NCBI GenBank assembly: GCA_031266535.1
Contig: JAISAS010000002.1
Coordinates: 1 to 32,723, forward strand
Length of the DNA: 32,723 nt
Source of the DNA: Endomicrobium sp.
GTDB lineage: Bacteria; Elusimicrobiota; Endomicrobiia; Endomicrobiales; Endomicrobiaceae
Reading direction: 5' to 3'
Of this stretch, positions 24,204 to 32,694 are shown piece by piece; positions within the stretch are counted from its first letter, which is position 1; the number at the start of each line of letters is the position of its first letter. The notes beneath the pieces are model-generated. The model did no database searches and had not been told where the DNA came from. It saw only the letters and a program-made list of their open reading frames with translations. The position numbers and the translations under genes were made by a program.

Positions 24204-26074
24204 TAGATTTGAACGATATAACACGGTCAGTTAAGAATAGTGAAAAAAATATAACTAAAAAGATTATTGTGTGTGCTGGTACTGGATGTATTGCAAATGG
24301 TTCTCTTAAAGTTTTTAAAAGTTTTTTAGATATAGCAAAAAAAATTAAAATAAATGTACATATAGAGTTAAAAAAAGAAAATGAAGGCGTTTTTTTGTTT
24401 AAAAGTGGATGTCAAGGATTTTGCCAAAACGGTCCGTTAGTTAGTATTTTTCCAGATCAGATATTATACACGAGAGTTACAACTGATAATGTAGAAGAAA
24501 TTTTACAAAAAAGTGTAAAAAATAATGAGATTATAGAGAAATTTTGCTACATTCACAATGGAACTACTATATGCAAGAAGCAAAATGAAATTCCATTTTA
24601 TCAAAAGCAATGTAGAATGGTTTTAAAACAATGTGGTGTTATAGATCCTGAAAATATAAGGGAGTATATTGCATGTGGTGGATATAAAGCAGCTAAAAAA
24701 GTTTACTTAAATATGACGGATAGAGAGGTATGTGATGTAATTTTATTATCTGGACTTAGAGGTCGTGGAGGTGCTGGATTTCCTACAGGTAAGAAATGGA
24801 ATTTAATAAGAGTACAGACAAGTTCAAAGAAATATGTTATTTGTAATGGTGATGAAGGTGATCCTGGTGCATTTATGGATAGAAGTCTTATGGAAGGAAA
24901 TCCTCATAGTATCATAGAAGGTTTAATAATTTCTGCAAAGGCAACTGGAGCTGATGAAGGTTATGTATATGTAAGGACAGAATATGCTCTTGCTGTTAAG
25001 AGGATGAAAAAGGCTGTAATAGATGCGATAAATGTTGGTATTTTAGGGAATAATATTTTTGGAACAAATTGTAATTTTACACTTAGAATTATGGAAGGAG
25101 CTGGTGCTTTTGTTTGTGGAGAAGAAACAGCGTTAATAGCTTCCATAGAAGGTAAAAGAGGTATGCCTTCTCCTAAACCACCTTTTCCAACGCAAAATGG
25201 TTTATGGAATAAACCTACGCTTATAAATAATGTTGAGACTCTTGCAACAATTCCTATTATAATAAATTGTGGAGTGGATGTATTTAAAAATATAGGGACT
25301 AATTTCTCTTCTGGAACAAAAACATTTGCATTAACTGGTCATGTGTTAAATACAGGACTTATTGAGGTTCCTCTTGGGTCAACTTTGAGACATATAATAT
25401 TTGACATTTCTGGCGGAGTTACGGATGAAAAAGGTAATGTAAATGAAAATAACTTTAAAGCTGTTCAAATAGGAGGTCCTTCTGGTGGTTGTTTAACTGA
25501 AGAGCATTTGGATATGTCTTTGGATTTTGATTCTTTAAAAAAAATTGGGGCTATGATAGGTTCTGGTGGACTTGTAGTAATGAATAAAAATACTTGTATG
25601 GTAAATGTCGCAAAATTTTTTATGCAGTTTGCGCAAAATGAATCTTGTGGTAAATGTGTTCTATGTAGAGAAGGAACAAGACAGATGTTTTTAATGCTTA
25701 GAGATATTACTGATGGTATAGCTAATGAAAGTGTTATTTTACTTTTGGAAAAACTTGCTAAAATTGTTCGTATAGGTTCTTTATGTGGACTTGGAAAAAC
25801 TGCTCCTAATCCAGTTTTGTCAACTTTAAAATATTTTAGAGATGAATATTATGCCCATGTTAAAGATAAAAAGTGTCCAGCTGGAGAATGTGAATATCTT
25901 ATAAATTATAAAATAACTGATAAGTGTGTTGGCTGTACTATTTGTGCAATAAAATGTCCTGTAAAGACGATAAGTGGTGTGCGTGGAAAAAAACATAATA
26001 TTGATGTTACGAAATGTGTAAAATGTGGTGTTTGTGTGAATTCATGTAAGTTTAGTGCAGTTGTAAGAGGTTAA
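24200..26074 (+). CDS. hydB: [FeFe] hydrogenase beta subunit (NuoF-like, NADH/FMN)
   Basis: The 624-residue subunit is the NADH-oxidising module. An N-terminal thioredoxin-like [2Fe-2S] domain has C25, C30, C71 and C75. The NuoF core follows: GRGGAGFPTG (188-197), CNGDEGDPGAF (215-225) for FMN/NAD binding, the GEETALIASIEG region, an SLBB-like segment, and the [4Fe-4S] site ESCGKCVLCREGT. The C-terminus adds two ferredoxin-type [4Fe-4S] motifs (CVGCTICAIKCP and CVKCGVCVNSC). This architecture is that of HydB/HndC in trimeric bifurcating hydrogenases. hydA starts three bases after the stop. All cluster ligands are present. Confidence 0.94.
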   Translation: MIDLNDITRSVKNSEKNITKKIIVCAGTGCIANGSLKVFKSFLDIAKKIKINVHIELKKENEGVFLFKSGCQGFCQNGPLVSIFPDQILYTRVTTDNVEEILQKSVKNNEIIEKFCYIHNGTTICKKQNEIPFYQKQCRMVLKQCGVIDPENIREYIACGGYKAAKKVYLNMTDREVCDVILLSGLRGRGGAGFPTGKKWNLIRVQTSSKKYVICNGDEGDPGAFMDRSLMEGNPHSIIEGLIISAKATGADEGYVYVRTEYALAVKRMKKAVIDAINVGILGNNIFGTNCNFTLRIMEGAGAFVCGEETALIASIEGKRGMPSPKPPFPTQNGLWNKPTLINNVETLATIPIIINCGVDVFKNIGTNFSSGTKTFALTGHVLNTGLIEVPLGSTLRHIIFDISGGVTDEKGNVNENNFKAVQIGGPSGGCLTEEHLDMSLDFDSLKKIGAMIGSGGLVVMNKNTCMVNVAKFFMQFAQNESCGKCVLCREGTRQMFLMLRDITDGIANESVILLLEKLAKIVRIGSLCGLGKTAPNPVLSTLKYFRDEYYAHVKDKKCPAGECEYLINYKITDKCVGCTICAIKCPVKTISGVRGKKHNIDVTKCVKCGVCVNSCKFSAVVRG

Positions 26075-26077
26075 AAA

Positions 26078-27793
26078 ATGACAAAATATTTAGTTGTAAA
26101 TGGTAAAAAGGTTTTGTTCAATGATGAAAAAAATATTTTAGAAATAATAAGACGAGAAAATATAGATCTTTTAACTTTTTGTTATTATTCAGAATTTAGT
26201 GCATATGGTTCATGTAGGCTTTGTATGGTAGAGGTTAATGGTAAAGACATTTTGCCTGCGTGTTCTACACCCCCTGAAAATGCGATGAAAATTAGAACAA
26301 ACACTGAACAAATAATAGAGATAAGAAAAATTATAGTTGAACTTTTACTTGCTAATCATGATAGAGAGTGTACTATTTGTGTAAAAAGTAAGGTTTGTCA
26401 ACTTCAGACTTTATCAAAGAGACTTGGTATTAATGATATAAGATTCAAAAATATTGTAAACGAAAAAACTAAAGATCTATCTACGTATTCTTTAGTAAGA
26501 GAACCTAGGAAATGCGTTCTTTGTGGGACTTGTGTAAGATTTTGTGATGAAGTTCAGGGTATAGGAGTACTAGATTTTGCAAATCGAGGATCACAGTCTA
26601 TGGTTTGTTCTAGTTTTAATAAAGATTTAGAATCATCTGAGTGTGTTTATTGCGGACAGTGTGCTAGAGTATGTCCTACTGGTGCAATTGTACCTAAATC
26701 TGAAGTAGATTATGTATGGACAGCTTTAAGTGATCCTAATAAAAAAGTGATAGTTGCGATAGCTCCAGCTGTACGTGCAGCAATTTGTGAGGTGTTTGGG
26801 ATTGTTTGTAATGATGGAAGTGAAGTAGCTGGTAAAATAGTTACAGTTTTACATTCCATGGGTTTTGCAAAAGTTTTTGATATTTCTTTTTCTGCTGATA
26901 TGACTATAGTTGAAGAAGCAGATGAATTTATTAGGCGTCTTGAAGAAAATAAAAATATGCCTATGTTTACATCATGTTGCCCTGCATGGGTAAAATTTGT
27001 GGAAAAATATTATCCAGATTTTATTTCAAATCTTTCAAGTTGTCGTTCTCCTCAAGGGATGTATGGGTCTGTTGCAAAAAAAATTATTCCAAAAATGTTA
27101 GGAATTTCAAAGAAAGATTTAGTAGTGGTTTCAATAATGCCATGTACTGCTAAAAAATTTGAAGCGAAAAGAATTGAGCTTTCAAAAGATGGTATTCCAG
27201 ATGTTGATTATGTTTTAACAACACAGGAACTTGCAAGAATGATTGAAGAGTCTGGTTTGCAGTTTGAAAAACTTAAACCATCATTGTTTGATATGCCTTT
27301 AGGATTTAAGACAGGTAGTGGAATAATATTTGGGAATTCAGGAGGTGTTACGGAGGCTATTTTAAGGAATATTGTAAATAATAAATCAAATAAAATAGAT
27401 GAAGTTGATCAATTTAGTTTTGTTCGTGGTGAAGAAGATTTACGAGAAATAAAAGTGAACTTAAATAAAAGAGAACTCAATGTAGCTATTATTTGTGGGC
27501 TAAAAAATGCAAGAAAAGCTTTAGAAGATATTAGAATTAATAAATGTAAATATAATTTTCTAGAAGTTATGGCATGTCCTGGAGGATGTATAGGAGGAGC
27601 TGGACAACCTGCTTATACGAATTTATCTGTTAGGAGAGCAAGAACTAAAATATTATATGAGATTGATAAGGCTATGGAACTTCATAAACCTCAAGATAAT
27701 TTATATGTTCAAAAAATATATAAGGATTATTTTGATAATTCCAATAACTGTTATGTACATGAATATTTGCATACAAAATATAAACATAAATAA
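26078..27793 (+). CDS. hydA: [FeFe] hydrogenase catalytic alpha subunit
   Basis: HydA produces H2 at the H-cluster. The 571-residue protein has, in order, a [2Fe-2S] domain (C35, C46, C49, C62), a His-Cys cluster (H94, C98, C101, C107), two [4Fe-4S] motifs (C146-C156 and C189-C199), and the H-cluster domain. The three H-cluster signatures are intact: TSCCPAW (298-304), MPCTAKKFE (354-362) and MACPGGCIGGAGQP (498-511), then the small-subunit-like tail. C301 in the first signature is the usual proton-relay Cys. With hydC and hydB it forms a group A, NADH plus ferredoxin-linked complex. The maturases HydE, HydF and HydG are not in the window and must be encoded elsewhere for it to work. Confidence 0.96.
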   Translation: MTKYLVVNGKKVLFNDEKNILEIIRRENIDLLTFCYYSEFSAYGSCRLCMVEVNGKDILPACSTPPENAMKIRTNTEQIIEIRKIIVELLLANHDRECTICVKSKVCQLQTLSKRLGINDIRFKNIVNEKTKDLSTYSLVREPRKCVLCGTCVRFCDEVQGIGVLDFANRGSQSMVCSSFNKDLESSECVYCGQCARVCPTGAIVPKSEVDYVWTALSDPNKKVIVAIAPAVRAAICEVFGIVCNDGSEVAGKIVTVLHSMGFAKVFDISFSADMTIVEEADEFIRRLEENKNMPMFTSCCPAWVKFVEKYYPDFISNLSSCRSPQGMYGSVAKKIIPKMLGISKKDLVVVSIMPCTAKKFEAKRIELSKDGIPDVDYVLTTQELARMIEESGLQFEKLKPSLFDMPLGFKTGSGIIFGNSGGVTEAILRNIVNNKSNKIDEVDQFSFVRGEEDLREIKVNLNKRELNVAIICGLKNARKALEDIRINKCKYNFLEVMACPGGCIGGAGQPAYTNLSVRRARTKILYEIDKAMELHKPQDNLYVQKIYKDYFDNSNNCYVHEYLHTKYKHK

Positions 27794-27820
27794 GATAAAA
27801 ATGTTAGAAAAGTATATACA

Positions 27821-28234
27821 ATGAGCAAAATTATGGGTATAGATTATGGGTTAAAGCGTATAGGAGTTGCTATGACTGATATAATGCGAACTATGGCAAT
27901 TCCGTTTGATTCTGTTATAAGTTTATCTTTAAAAAAAAATGCTTCGAGAATTTTAGAAATTGCTAAAAATAATGATGTTTCTATAATTGTTTTTGGATTA
28001 CCTATAAATATGAATGGCAGTGAAGGTAAAATGGTTTCTACTGTGTATGATCTGATTGAAATAATTAAATCAATATCTGCTAATATTAAGGTAATAACAG
28101 TTGATGAAAGACTTACAACTGTTCAGGCTGAAAAAATTCTTGTCAATTATGTGCCTAGAAAAAAACGTAAAAATTTAAAAGACAAAATTGCTGCTACGTT
28201 AATTCTACAAACTTACTTGGATATGTGCAATTGA
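27821..28234 (+). CDS. ruvX: RuvX/YqgF family RNase H-fold protein
   Basis: This 137-residue protein is the YqgF/RuvX family, called a putative Holliday junction resolvase and also implicated in 16S rRNA pre-end processing. The family landmarks are MGIDYGLKRIGVAMTD (5-20) with the catalytic Asp, IVFGLPINMNGSEG in the middle, and VDERLTTVQAEK then KDKIAATLILQTYLD at the end. The N-terminus fits ATG 27821, though no clear Shine-Dalgarno is visible. The gene lies 27 bases after hydA and overlaps mltG, an arrangement common in many bacteria where ruvX and mltG are adjacent. Confidence 0.92.
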   Translation: MSKIMGIDYGLKRIGVAMTDIMRTMAIPFDSVISLSLKKNASRILEIAKNNDVSIIVFGLPINMNGSEGKMVSTVYDLIEIIKSISANIKVITVDERLTTVQAEKILVNYVPRKKRKNLKDKIAATLILQTYLDMCN

Positions 28235-29217
28235 ATTGGTTATATGCTAGAATCATAGTGGTTGTTTTTAAACGTATAAAAATTGTTCTGTCAATAGGAT
28301 CAATGTTTTTTTTTGTGTGTTATTTGTATCCATCTTTTTTTGCGATAGATAATAATAGAATTTTAGTAACTGTAAATAATGGGGATAGTGCTTCAGTTGT
28401 TGCGTCCCGTTTGAAAAATAATGGACTTGTATTTTCTAAAAAATTATTCTTGTGTTTAGTTAAAATCACAAAATCACAAAAAAAAATTAAAGCTGGTGTT
28501 TACAGTTTTTCTAAAAAAAATAATATGTTTGAGATATTAAAAAAATTAAATATTGGATTATGTAGTGTCTTGCGTTTTACTATTCCTGAAGGGAGTAATG
28601 TAAAACAGACTGCTGAAATTATTTCAAAAACTGTGAATATTAATAAAGAAAAATTTATTAAAATTGCTAAAGATAAAAATATGGAAGGTTATTTAATGCC
28701 TGAAACATATTTTGTAACTCCTGTAGTAAATGAAGAAAAATTGATCGAAATGATGTTTAGTGAATTTAAAAAGAAAATTAAACAATGTATGTACGAAAGA
28801 GCAAAAGAAATTAATGTTGATTTTAAAAATATAATTATAATGGCTTCAATTATTGAAAAAGAAGCTATTAAATCTGAAGAAAAGCCTATAATAGCTTCAG
28901 TTTTTTATAATAGACTTAGTAAACATATTAAATTACAATCGTGTGCTACTGTTTTATACGCTATAGAAAGAAATAAATCAAAGTTAACTTTTAAAGATAC
29001 AAAATTTAATTCGCCGTATAATACATATATGTATTTTGGTTTTCCTCCTGGACCTATATGTAGTCCTGGAATAGAATCGATAAAAGCGGCTTTATATCCC
29101 GCAAATACAAAAAATTTGTTTTTTGTATCAGATAAACGTGGTAGACATTTGTTTGCAAAAAATTTTGATGAGCATAGAAAGAATATACAAAGTATAGAAA
29201 TTTTGAAAATAAAATAA
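28225..29217 (+). CDS. mltG: Endolytic murein transglycosylase MltG
   Basis: MltG cleaves nascent glycan strands within the chain, at the outer face of the inner membrane. The protein (330 residues from GTG 28225) has one N-terminal membrane segment (about 18-40), a LysM-like region and the YceG catalytic domain. The catalytic motif is ASIIEKEA, with Glu211 the probable acid; GFPPGPICSPG and the ALYPA region near the end are conserved. The usual LQSDPTV motif appears as LQSCATV, so the conserved Asp-Pro is replaced by Cys-Ala. The start is uncertain: GTG 28225 overlaps ruvX by ten bases, TTG 28231 is an alternative, and no ATG lies before residue 27. Confidence 0.9.
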   Translation: MQLNWLYARIIVVVFKRIKIVLSIGSMFFFVCYLYPSFFAIDNNRILVTVNNGDSASVVASRLKNNGLVFSKKLFLCLVKITKSQKKIKAGVYSFSKKNNMFEILKKLNIGLCSVLRFTIPEGSNVKQTAEIISKTVNINKEKFIKIAKDKNMEGYLMPETYFVTPVVNEEKLIEMMFSEFKKKIKQCMYERAKEINVDFKNIIIMASIIEKEAIKSEEKPIIASVFYNRLSKHIKLQSCATVLYAIERNKSKLTFKDTKFNSPYNTYMYFGFPPGPICSPGIESIKAALYPANTKNLFFVSDKRGRHLFAKNFDEHRKNIQSIEILKIK

Positions 29218-29240
29218 AGGTGGGGAAAAATTATAATTTT

Positions 29241-30440
29241 ATGGTACAGAGAAAAGTTTATTTAGATAATAGTGCTACTACTGTTGTTTATTGTGAGATT
29301 GTAAAAGAAATGGAAAAATATTTTTCTGAAATTTATGGAAATGCGTCAAGTATTCACTATTTTGGGAGACAGGCAAATATGGTACTAGATGATGCAAGGA
29401 ATAAAGTGGCATTACTATTAGGTTCAAGTCCTGAAGAAATATTTTTTACTAGTTGTGGAACTGAGTCTAATAATATTGCAATAACTGGAATATTAAATGC
29501 TTACAAAAAAAAAGGACATATAATAACGAGTAGCATTGAACATCATTCAGTCTTTTATTTATGTAAGCATTTTGAAAAAAATGGATATGAAGTAACTTAT
29601 CTTGATGTAAATAAAAATGGTATCGTTTCAATTGAAGATTTTAAAAAAGCTGTAAAAGATAGTACTTTACTTGTAACAATAATGCATGCTAATAATGAAA
29701 TTGGATCAATACAGCCTATAGAAATAATTGCTAATGAATTAAAAAAAATTAATGATAGAAAAAAAAATAAAATATATTTTCATACTGATGTTGTTCAAAC
29801 AGCAGGGAAACTTAGATTAGATGTCGAAAAATTGGGTGTTGATTTACTTTCTATGTCGGCACATAAGTTTAATGGGCCTAAAGGTGTTGGGGGCCTTTAT
29901 ATTAAAAAAGGAACACATATATCTCCAATAATTTTTGGAGGTCATCAAGAGAATGGTCTTAGACCAGGAACAGAAAATATTCCAGCAATTTTTGGGTTTG
30001 CAAGAGCGTTTGAAATTTCAAATATTAAAATTGAGGAACAAAGCGAACGTATTTATATTTTAAGAGAAAAACTTAAAAAAGGTATTTTGGAAACAATACC
30101 TGAAGTAGTTATAAACGGAAGTGGGAATAAATCGATTTCTAATATTTTAAATGTAAGTTTTAACTATATAGAGGGAGAGGCATTGCTTCTTATGCTTAGC
30201 ATGAAAGGTATATTTGTTTCTACCGGGTCTGCGTGTGCATCTGGTGGACCATCTCATGTTTTATCTGCTTTAGGTGTTAATCCTATTGTGGCTCAAGGTG
30301 CTATTCGTTTTTCTTTTGGATATCATAATACTGCGAAAGAAATTGATTATGTACTTAGTGTTCTTCCTGATGTTGTGAAAAATTTACGTTCAATGTCTTC
30401 TGTATGGAGTAGGAGTCAAAAAAAATTACAAAATTTTTAA
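29241..30440 (+). CDS. Cysteine desulfurase (NifS/IscS family)
   Basis: The pyridoxal-phosphate enzyme takes sulfur from cysteine for Fe-S clusters and tRNA thiolation. ATG 29241 gives 399 residues and places YLDNSATT at the N-terminus as in the family; a GTG at 29220 would add seven residues. GGTGGGG at 29219-29225 is the only Shine-Dalgarno candidate and is rather far from the ATG. PLP residues are clear: HHS near 102, the D-V-V-Q-T segment, and SAHKFNGPKG with Lys209. The catalytic loop STGSACASG has Cys332. The iscU, sufBCD or iscR neighbours are absent here. Demand is plausible because por and hyd carry many Fe-S clusters. Confidence 0.93.
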   Translation: MVQRKVYLDNSATTVVYCEIVKEMEKYFSEIYGNASSIHYFGRQANMVLDDARNKVALLLGSSPEEIFFTSCGTESNNIAITGILNAYKKKGHIITSSIEHHSVFYLCKHFEKNGYEVTYLDVNKNGIVSIEDFKKAVKDSTLLVTIMHANNEIGSIQPIEIIANELKKINDRKKNKIYFHTDVVQTAGKLRLDVEKLGVDLLSMSAHKFNGPKGVGGLYIKKGTHISPIIFGGHQENGLRPGTENIPAIFGFARAFEISNIKIEEQSERIYILREKLKKGILETIPEVVINGSGNKSISNILNVSFNYIEGEALLLMLSMKGIFVSTGSACASGGPSHVLSALGVNPIVAQGAIRFSFGYHNTAKEIDYVLSVLPDVVKNLRSMSSVWSRSQKKLQNF

Positions 30441-30469
30441 AATATATTTTTATTTTTTAGCAAATAAAA

Positions 30470-30997
30470 TTACTTATGTACTACTTTGTGAGGTTTATTA
30501 GTTATTTTTTCTATAACGGTTGTTCCTGTTTCTACATCAATACCAATTAAAGTATAATACGAAACTTTAGGTATAAAACTATTATTAGCAAAAACATAAA
30601 CTTTAGAAAGATATGATTTTTTGTTATTTATTTTAATTTCTGCTTTAGGAATACCATTTATCATAATGATTTTTATTATTTTATTAGGTACAGCTTTCAA
30701 AATTAATTCGTAATATCCACTATTATTATATTTTATTTTGAAACCATATGCTTTTTTTTCAAAAGTGGTTATTTTTTTATGTTGTCCTTGTTTTGTGTAC
30801 AAAATCCAATAAAAATTTATAGGATTAGATTTATTTATTTCTCCATTTGAATTTAATATTACGTCATACATAACGATATTAGTATTTTTGTTTCTTTCAA
30901 TTTTAAAAAGATTTTTATTACTTGAAGTATATGCTGATGTAACTAAAAATATAAAAGCTAAACTAACAAAAAAAAATGTGATAATTTTTCTTTTCAT
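30470..30997 (-). CDS. Exported DUF4833-like protein
   Basis: The 175-residue protein begins with a signal peptide (MKRKIITFFFVSLAFIFL, probable cut near TSAYT). The mature part contains LFKIERNKNTNIVMYDV, then PINFYWILYTKQG, a KKAYGFK segment, and a C-terminal strand-rich part ending with YYTLIGIDVETG. This pattern resembles DUF4833, a small secreted beta-rich domain of unknown function seen in Bacteroidetes and other bacteria. I recall the family by sequence pattern only. It is convergent with the cysteine desulfurase and lies 163 bases downstream of uhpC on the same strand. Function unknown. Its periplasmic or surface location is an inference from the signal. Confidence 0.7.
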   Translation of the reverse strand: MKRKIITFFFVSLAFIFLVTSAYTSSNKNLFKIERNKNTNIVMYDVILNSNGEINKSNPINFYWILYTKQGQHKKITTFEKKAYGFKIKYNNSGYYELILKAVPNKIIKIIMINGIPKAEIKINNKKSYLSKVYVFANNSFIPKVSYYTLIGIDVETGTTVIEKITNKPHKVVHK

Positions 30998-31109
30998 TTT
31001 TTATTAACTCTTTACTTTTTTGCAATAAACCCTAATGTTAATATTACACTCCTAAAAAACCTGATGTATGTTAATTGCAAAACATACAATAAGTCCGAAG
31101 TGACTCTTA

Positions 31110-31146
31110 AACTAAAAAATTTAGTAGAAACTTATATTTTTTAGTT
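31110..31146. repeat. Inverted repeat, 11-bp perfect arms, 15-base spacer
   Basis: AACTAAAAAAT (31110-31120) and ATTTTTTAGTT (31136-31146) are reverse complements. They lie just downstream of the uhpC stop on the minus strand. It may act in transcript ending or stability of uhpC; no clear T-run follows. The surrounding 30998-31160 spacer holds nothing else I can name. Confidence 0.5.
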
Positions 31147-31160
31147 CATAAATGTACATT

Positions 31161-32507
31161 CTATTTATTTTTTATCATTTTTAATTTTTCAATTTCTGCT
31201 TTCCATGTTAGTGAAATAAAGAACATAACTATTATGCAAAATATTCCACAAGTCACGAAAATTCCATGCCAGCCATATTTTTCAATAATCAATGCAGCAC
31301 CAATTCCTGATAAAAACGTACCTAAATATTGAAACATGCCACTAAATCCGAGGGCAGCAGCTGCAGATTCTTGTAGAGTAAGACGACTTAATAGTACTCC
31401 TAATGCTACACATTGTGGTCCTTCAATAAAAAAACCAACTAATGATAAAAATAATCCCACAATCCATAATGGTGTTTGAGAATTAGTAAAATGATACATT
31501 CCCCATAGACTTCCTATTAAGAGAGATAAACATACGATACTAATAGGTACACAACGACTTTTAAAAAATTTATCGCAAATATAACCAGATGATACTCCAC
31601 TTAAAGTACCAAGAAGTGGCGTAAGAACTAAAAGGGAAGCAGCTGTTTTTGGATGTATTCCTCTTTCGACCATAAATATAGCACTCCAATCAAGCGTTGC
31701 AAAACGAATAAAATACATAAATGTAGAAGCTATAGCAATAAACCATATATATTTATTACAAAAAACATATTTTGTTAAAACTTGCCAACGTGAAAGGTTT
31801 CCTTGTTTTTTTAAAGGTGGTATGTCTTTTCTAAAAACTTCAATAGCTGGTAAACCAATTGACGAAGGTGTGTCTGTTAGAACAAAAAGCATCCCAATAC
31901 CTGTTATGATTCCAATTATTCCAGGTATGTAGAAAACTGCACGCCAGTGATTTATTGCTATAAAAAAAGATGCCAATATTCCTATTAGTGTAACACCACA
32001 CATTCTAGCAGAACCAAATAAAGTCCACATAGTTCCTCTTTCATTTTGTGAGAACCAGTATACTAAAGCTTTTGCTACAGGAGGAAATCCCATAGATTGA
32101 AATCCTCCATTTAATCCCCAAAAGAAAACCAATATAGGTAGTGATGGAAGAAAGCCAAAAAAAAGATTTACTATAGAAGATCCTATCAAGCCAAACGCCA
32201 TAAATGTCCTAGTATTGCATTTATCTGCAATCATACCACATAAAAACTTACCTACACCATAAGCTATAGCCATTGCAGAATTCAAGACACCGAAACTTAC
32301 TTTTGTAAGGTTGAGTTCATTAATAAACAAAGGTGCTACGTAAGATATATTTTTACGAGTAAAATAATAAAACATATATCCAATATACATCCCTAAAAAC
32401 ATTCTAATACGCCAAGCTCTATATTTTTTTGCAATTTCTTTTTCATCTGTCAATTGTATTTTAGCATCCGGCATTGGTTTTATCCAGTTAATGAATTTTA
32501 ATAACAT
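31161..32507 (-). CDS. uhpC: Hexose-phosphate MFS carrier of the OPA family (UhpC-type)
   Basis: The 448-residue protein is a 12-segment major facilitator of the organophosphate:phosphate antiporter family. The region YYFTRKNISYVAP (about 48-60) with its Arg is typical, and FIRFATLDW in the second half carries the second conserved Arg thought to bind the phosphate group. The layout is closest to UhpC, which is a glucose 6-phosphate sensor in Escherichia coli but a transporter in Chlamydia-type intracellular bacteria. There is no uhpAB nearby, so transport is more likely. The likely substrate is glucose 6-phosphate exchanged for Pi. AAGGAG lies seven bases before ATG 32507. It is divergent from rplI. 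Substrate is inferred, not shown. Confidence 0.88.
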   Translation of the reverse strand: MLLKFINWIKPMPDAKIQLTDEKEIAKKYRAWRIRMFLGMYIGYMFYYFTRKNISYVAPLFINELNLTKVSFGVLNSAMAIAYGVGKFLCGMIADKCNTRTFMAFGLIGSSIVNLFFGFLPSLPILVFFWGLNGGFQSMGFPPVAKALVYWFSQNERGTMWTLFGSARMCGVTLIGILASFFIAINHWRAVFYIPGIIGIITGIGMLFVLTDTPSSIGLPAIEVFRKDIPPLKKQGNLSRWQVLTKYVFCNKYIWFIAIASTFMYFIRFATLDWSAIFMVERGIHPKTAASLLVLTPLLGTLSGVSSGYICDKFFKSRCVPISIVCLSLLIGSLWGMYHFTNSQTPLWIVGLFLSLVGFFIEGPQCVALGVLLSRLTLQESAAAALGFSGMFQYLGTFLSGIGAALIIEKYGWHGIFVTCGIFCIIVMFFISLTWKAEIEKLKMIKNK

Positions 32508-32694
32508 TTACACTCCTTTTGTTGATTACAGCATTTATTGTAACGTTTTAAAGATACGCATAACATGTTCAAATTATTATAATTATAAAACATAATGTCA
32601 AATCAACAATCAACTTTTAGTGTTTATAATTTTATATCATTGTACAGTATATTATATACAAATATATAACACAAAAAATTAAATATGGAAGAAT

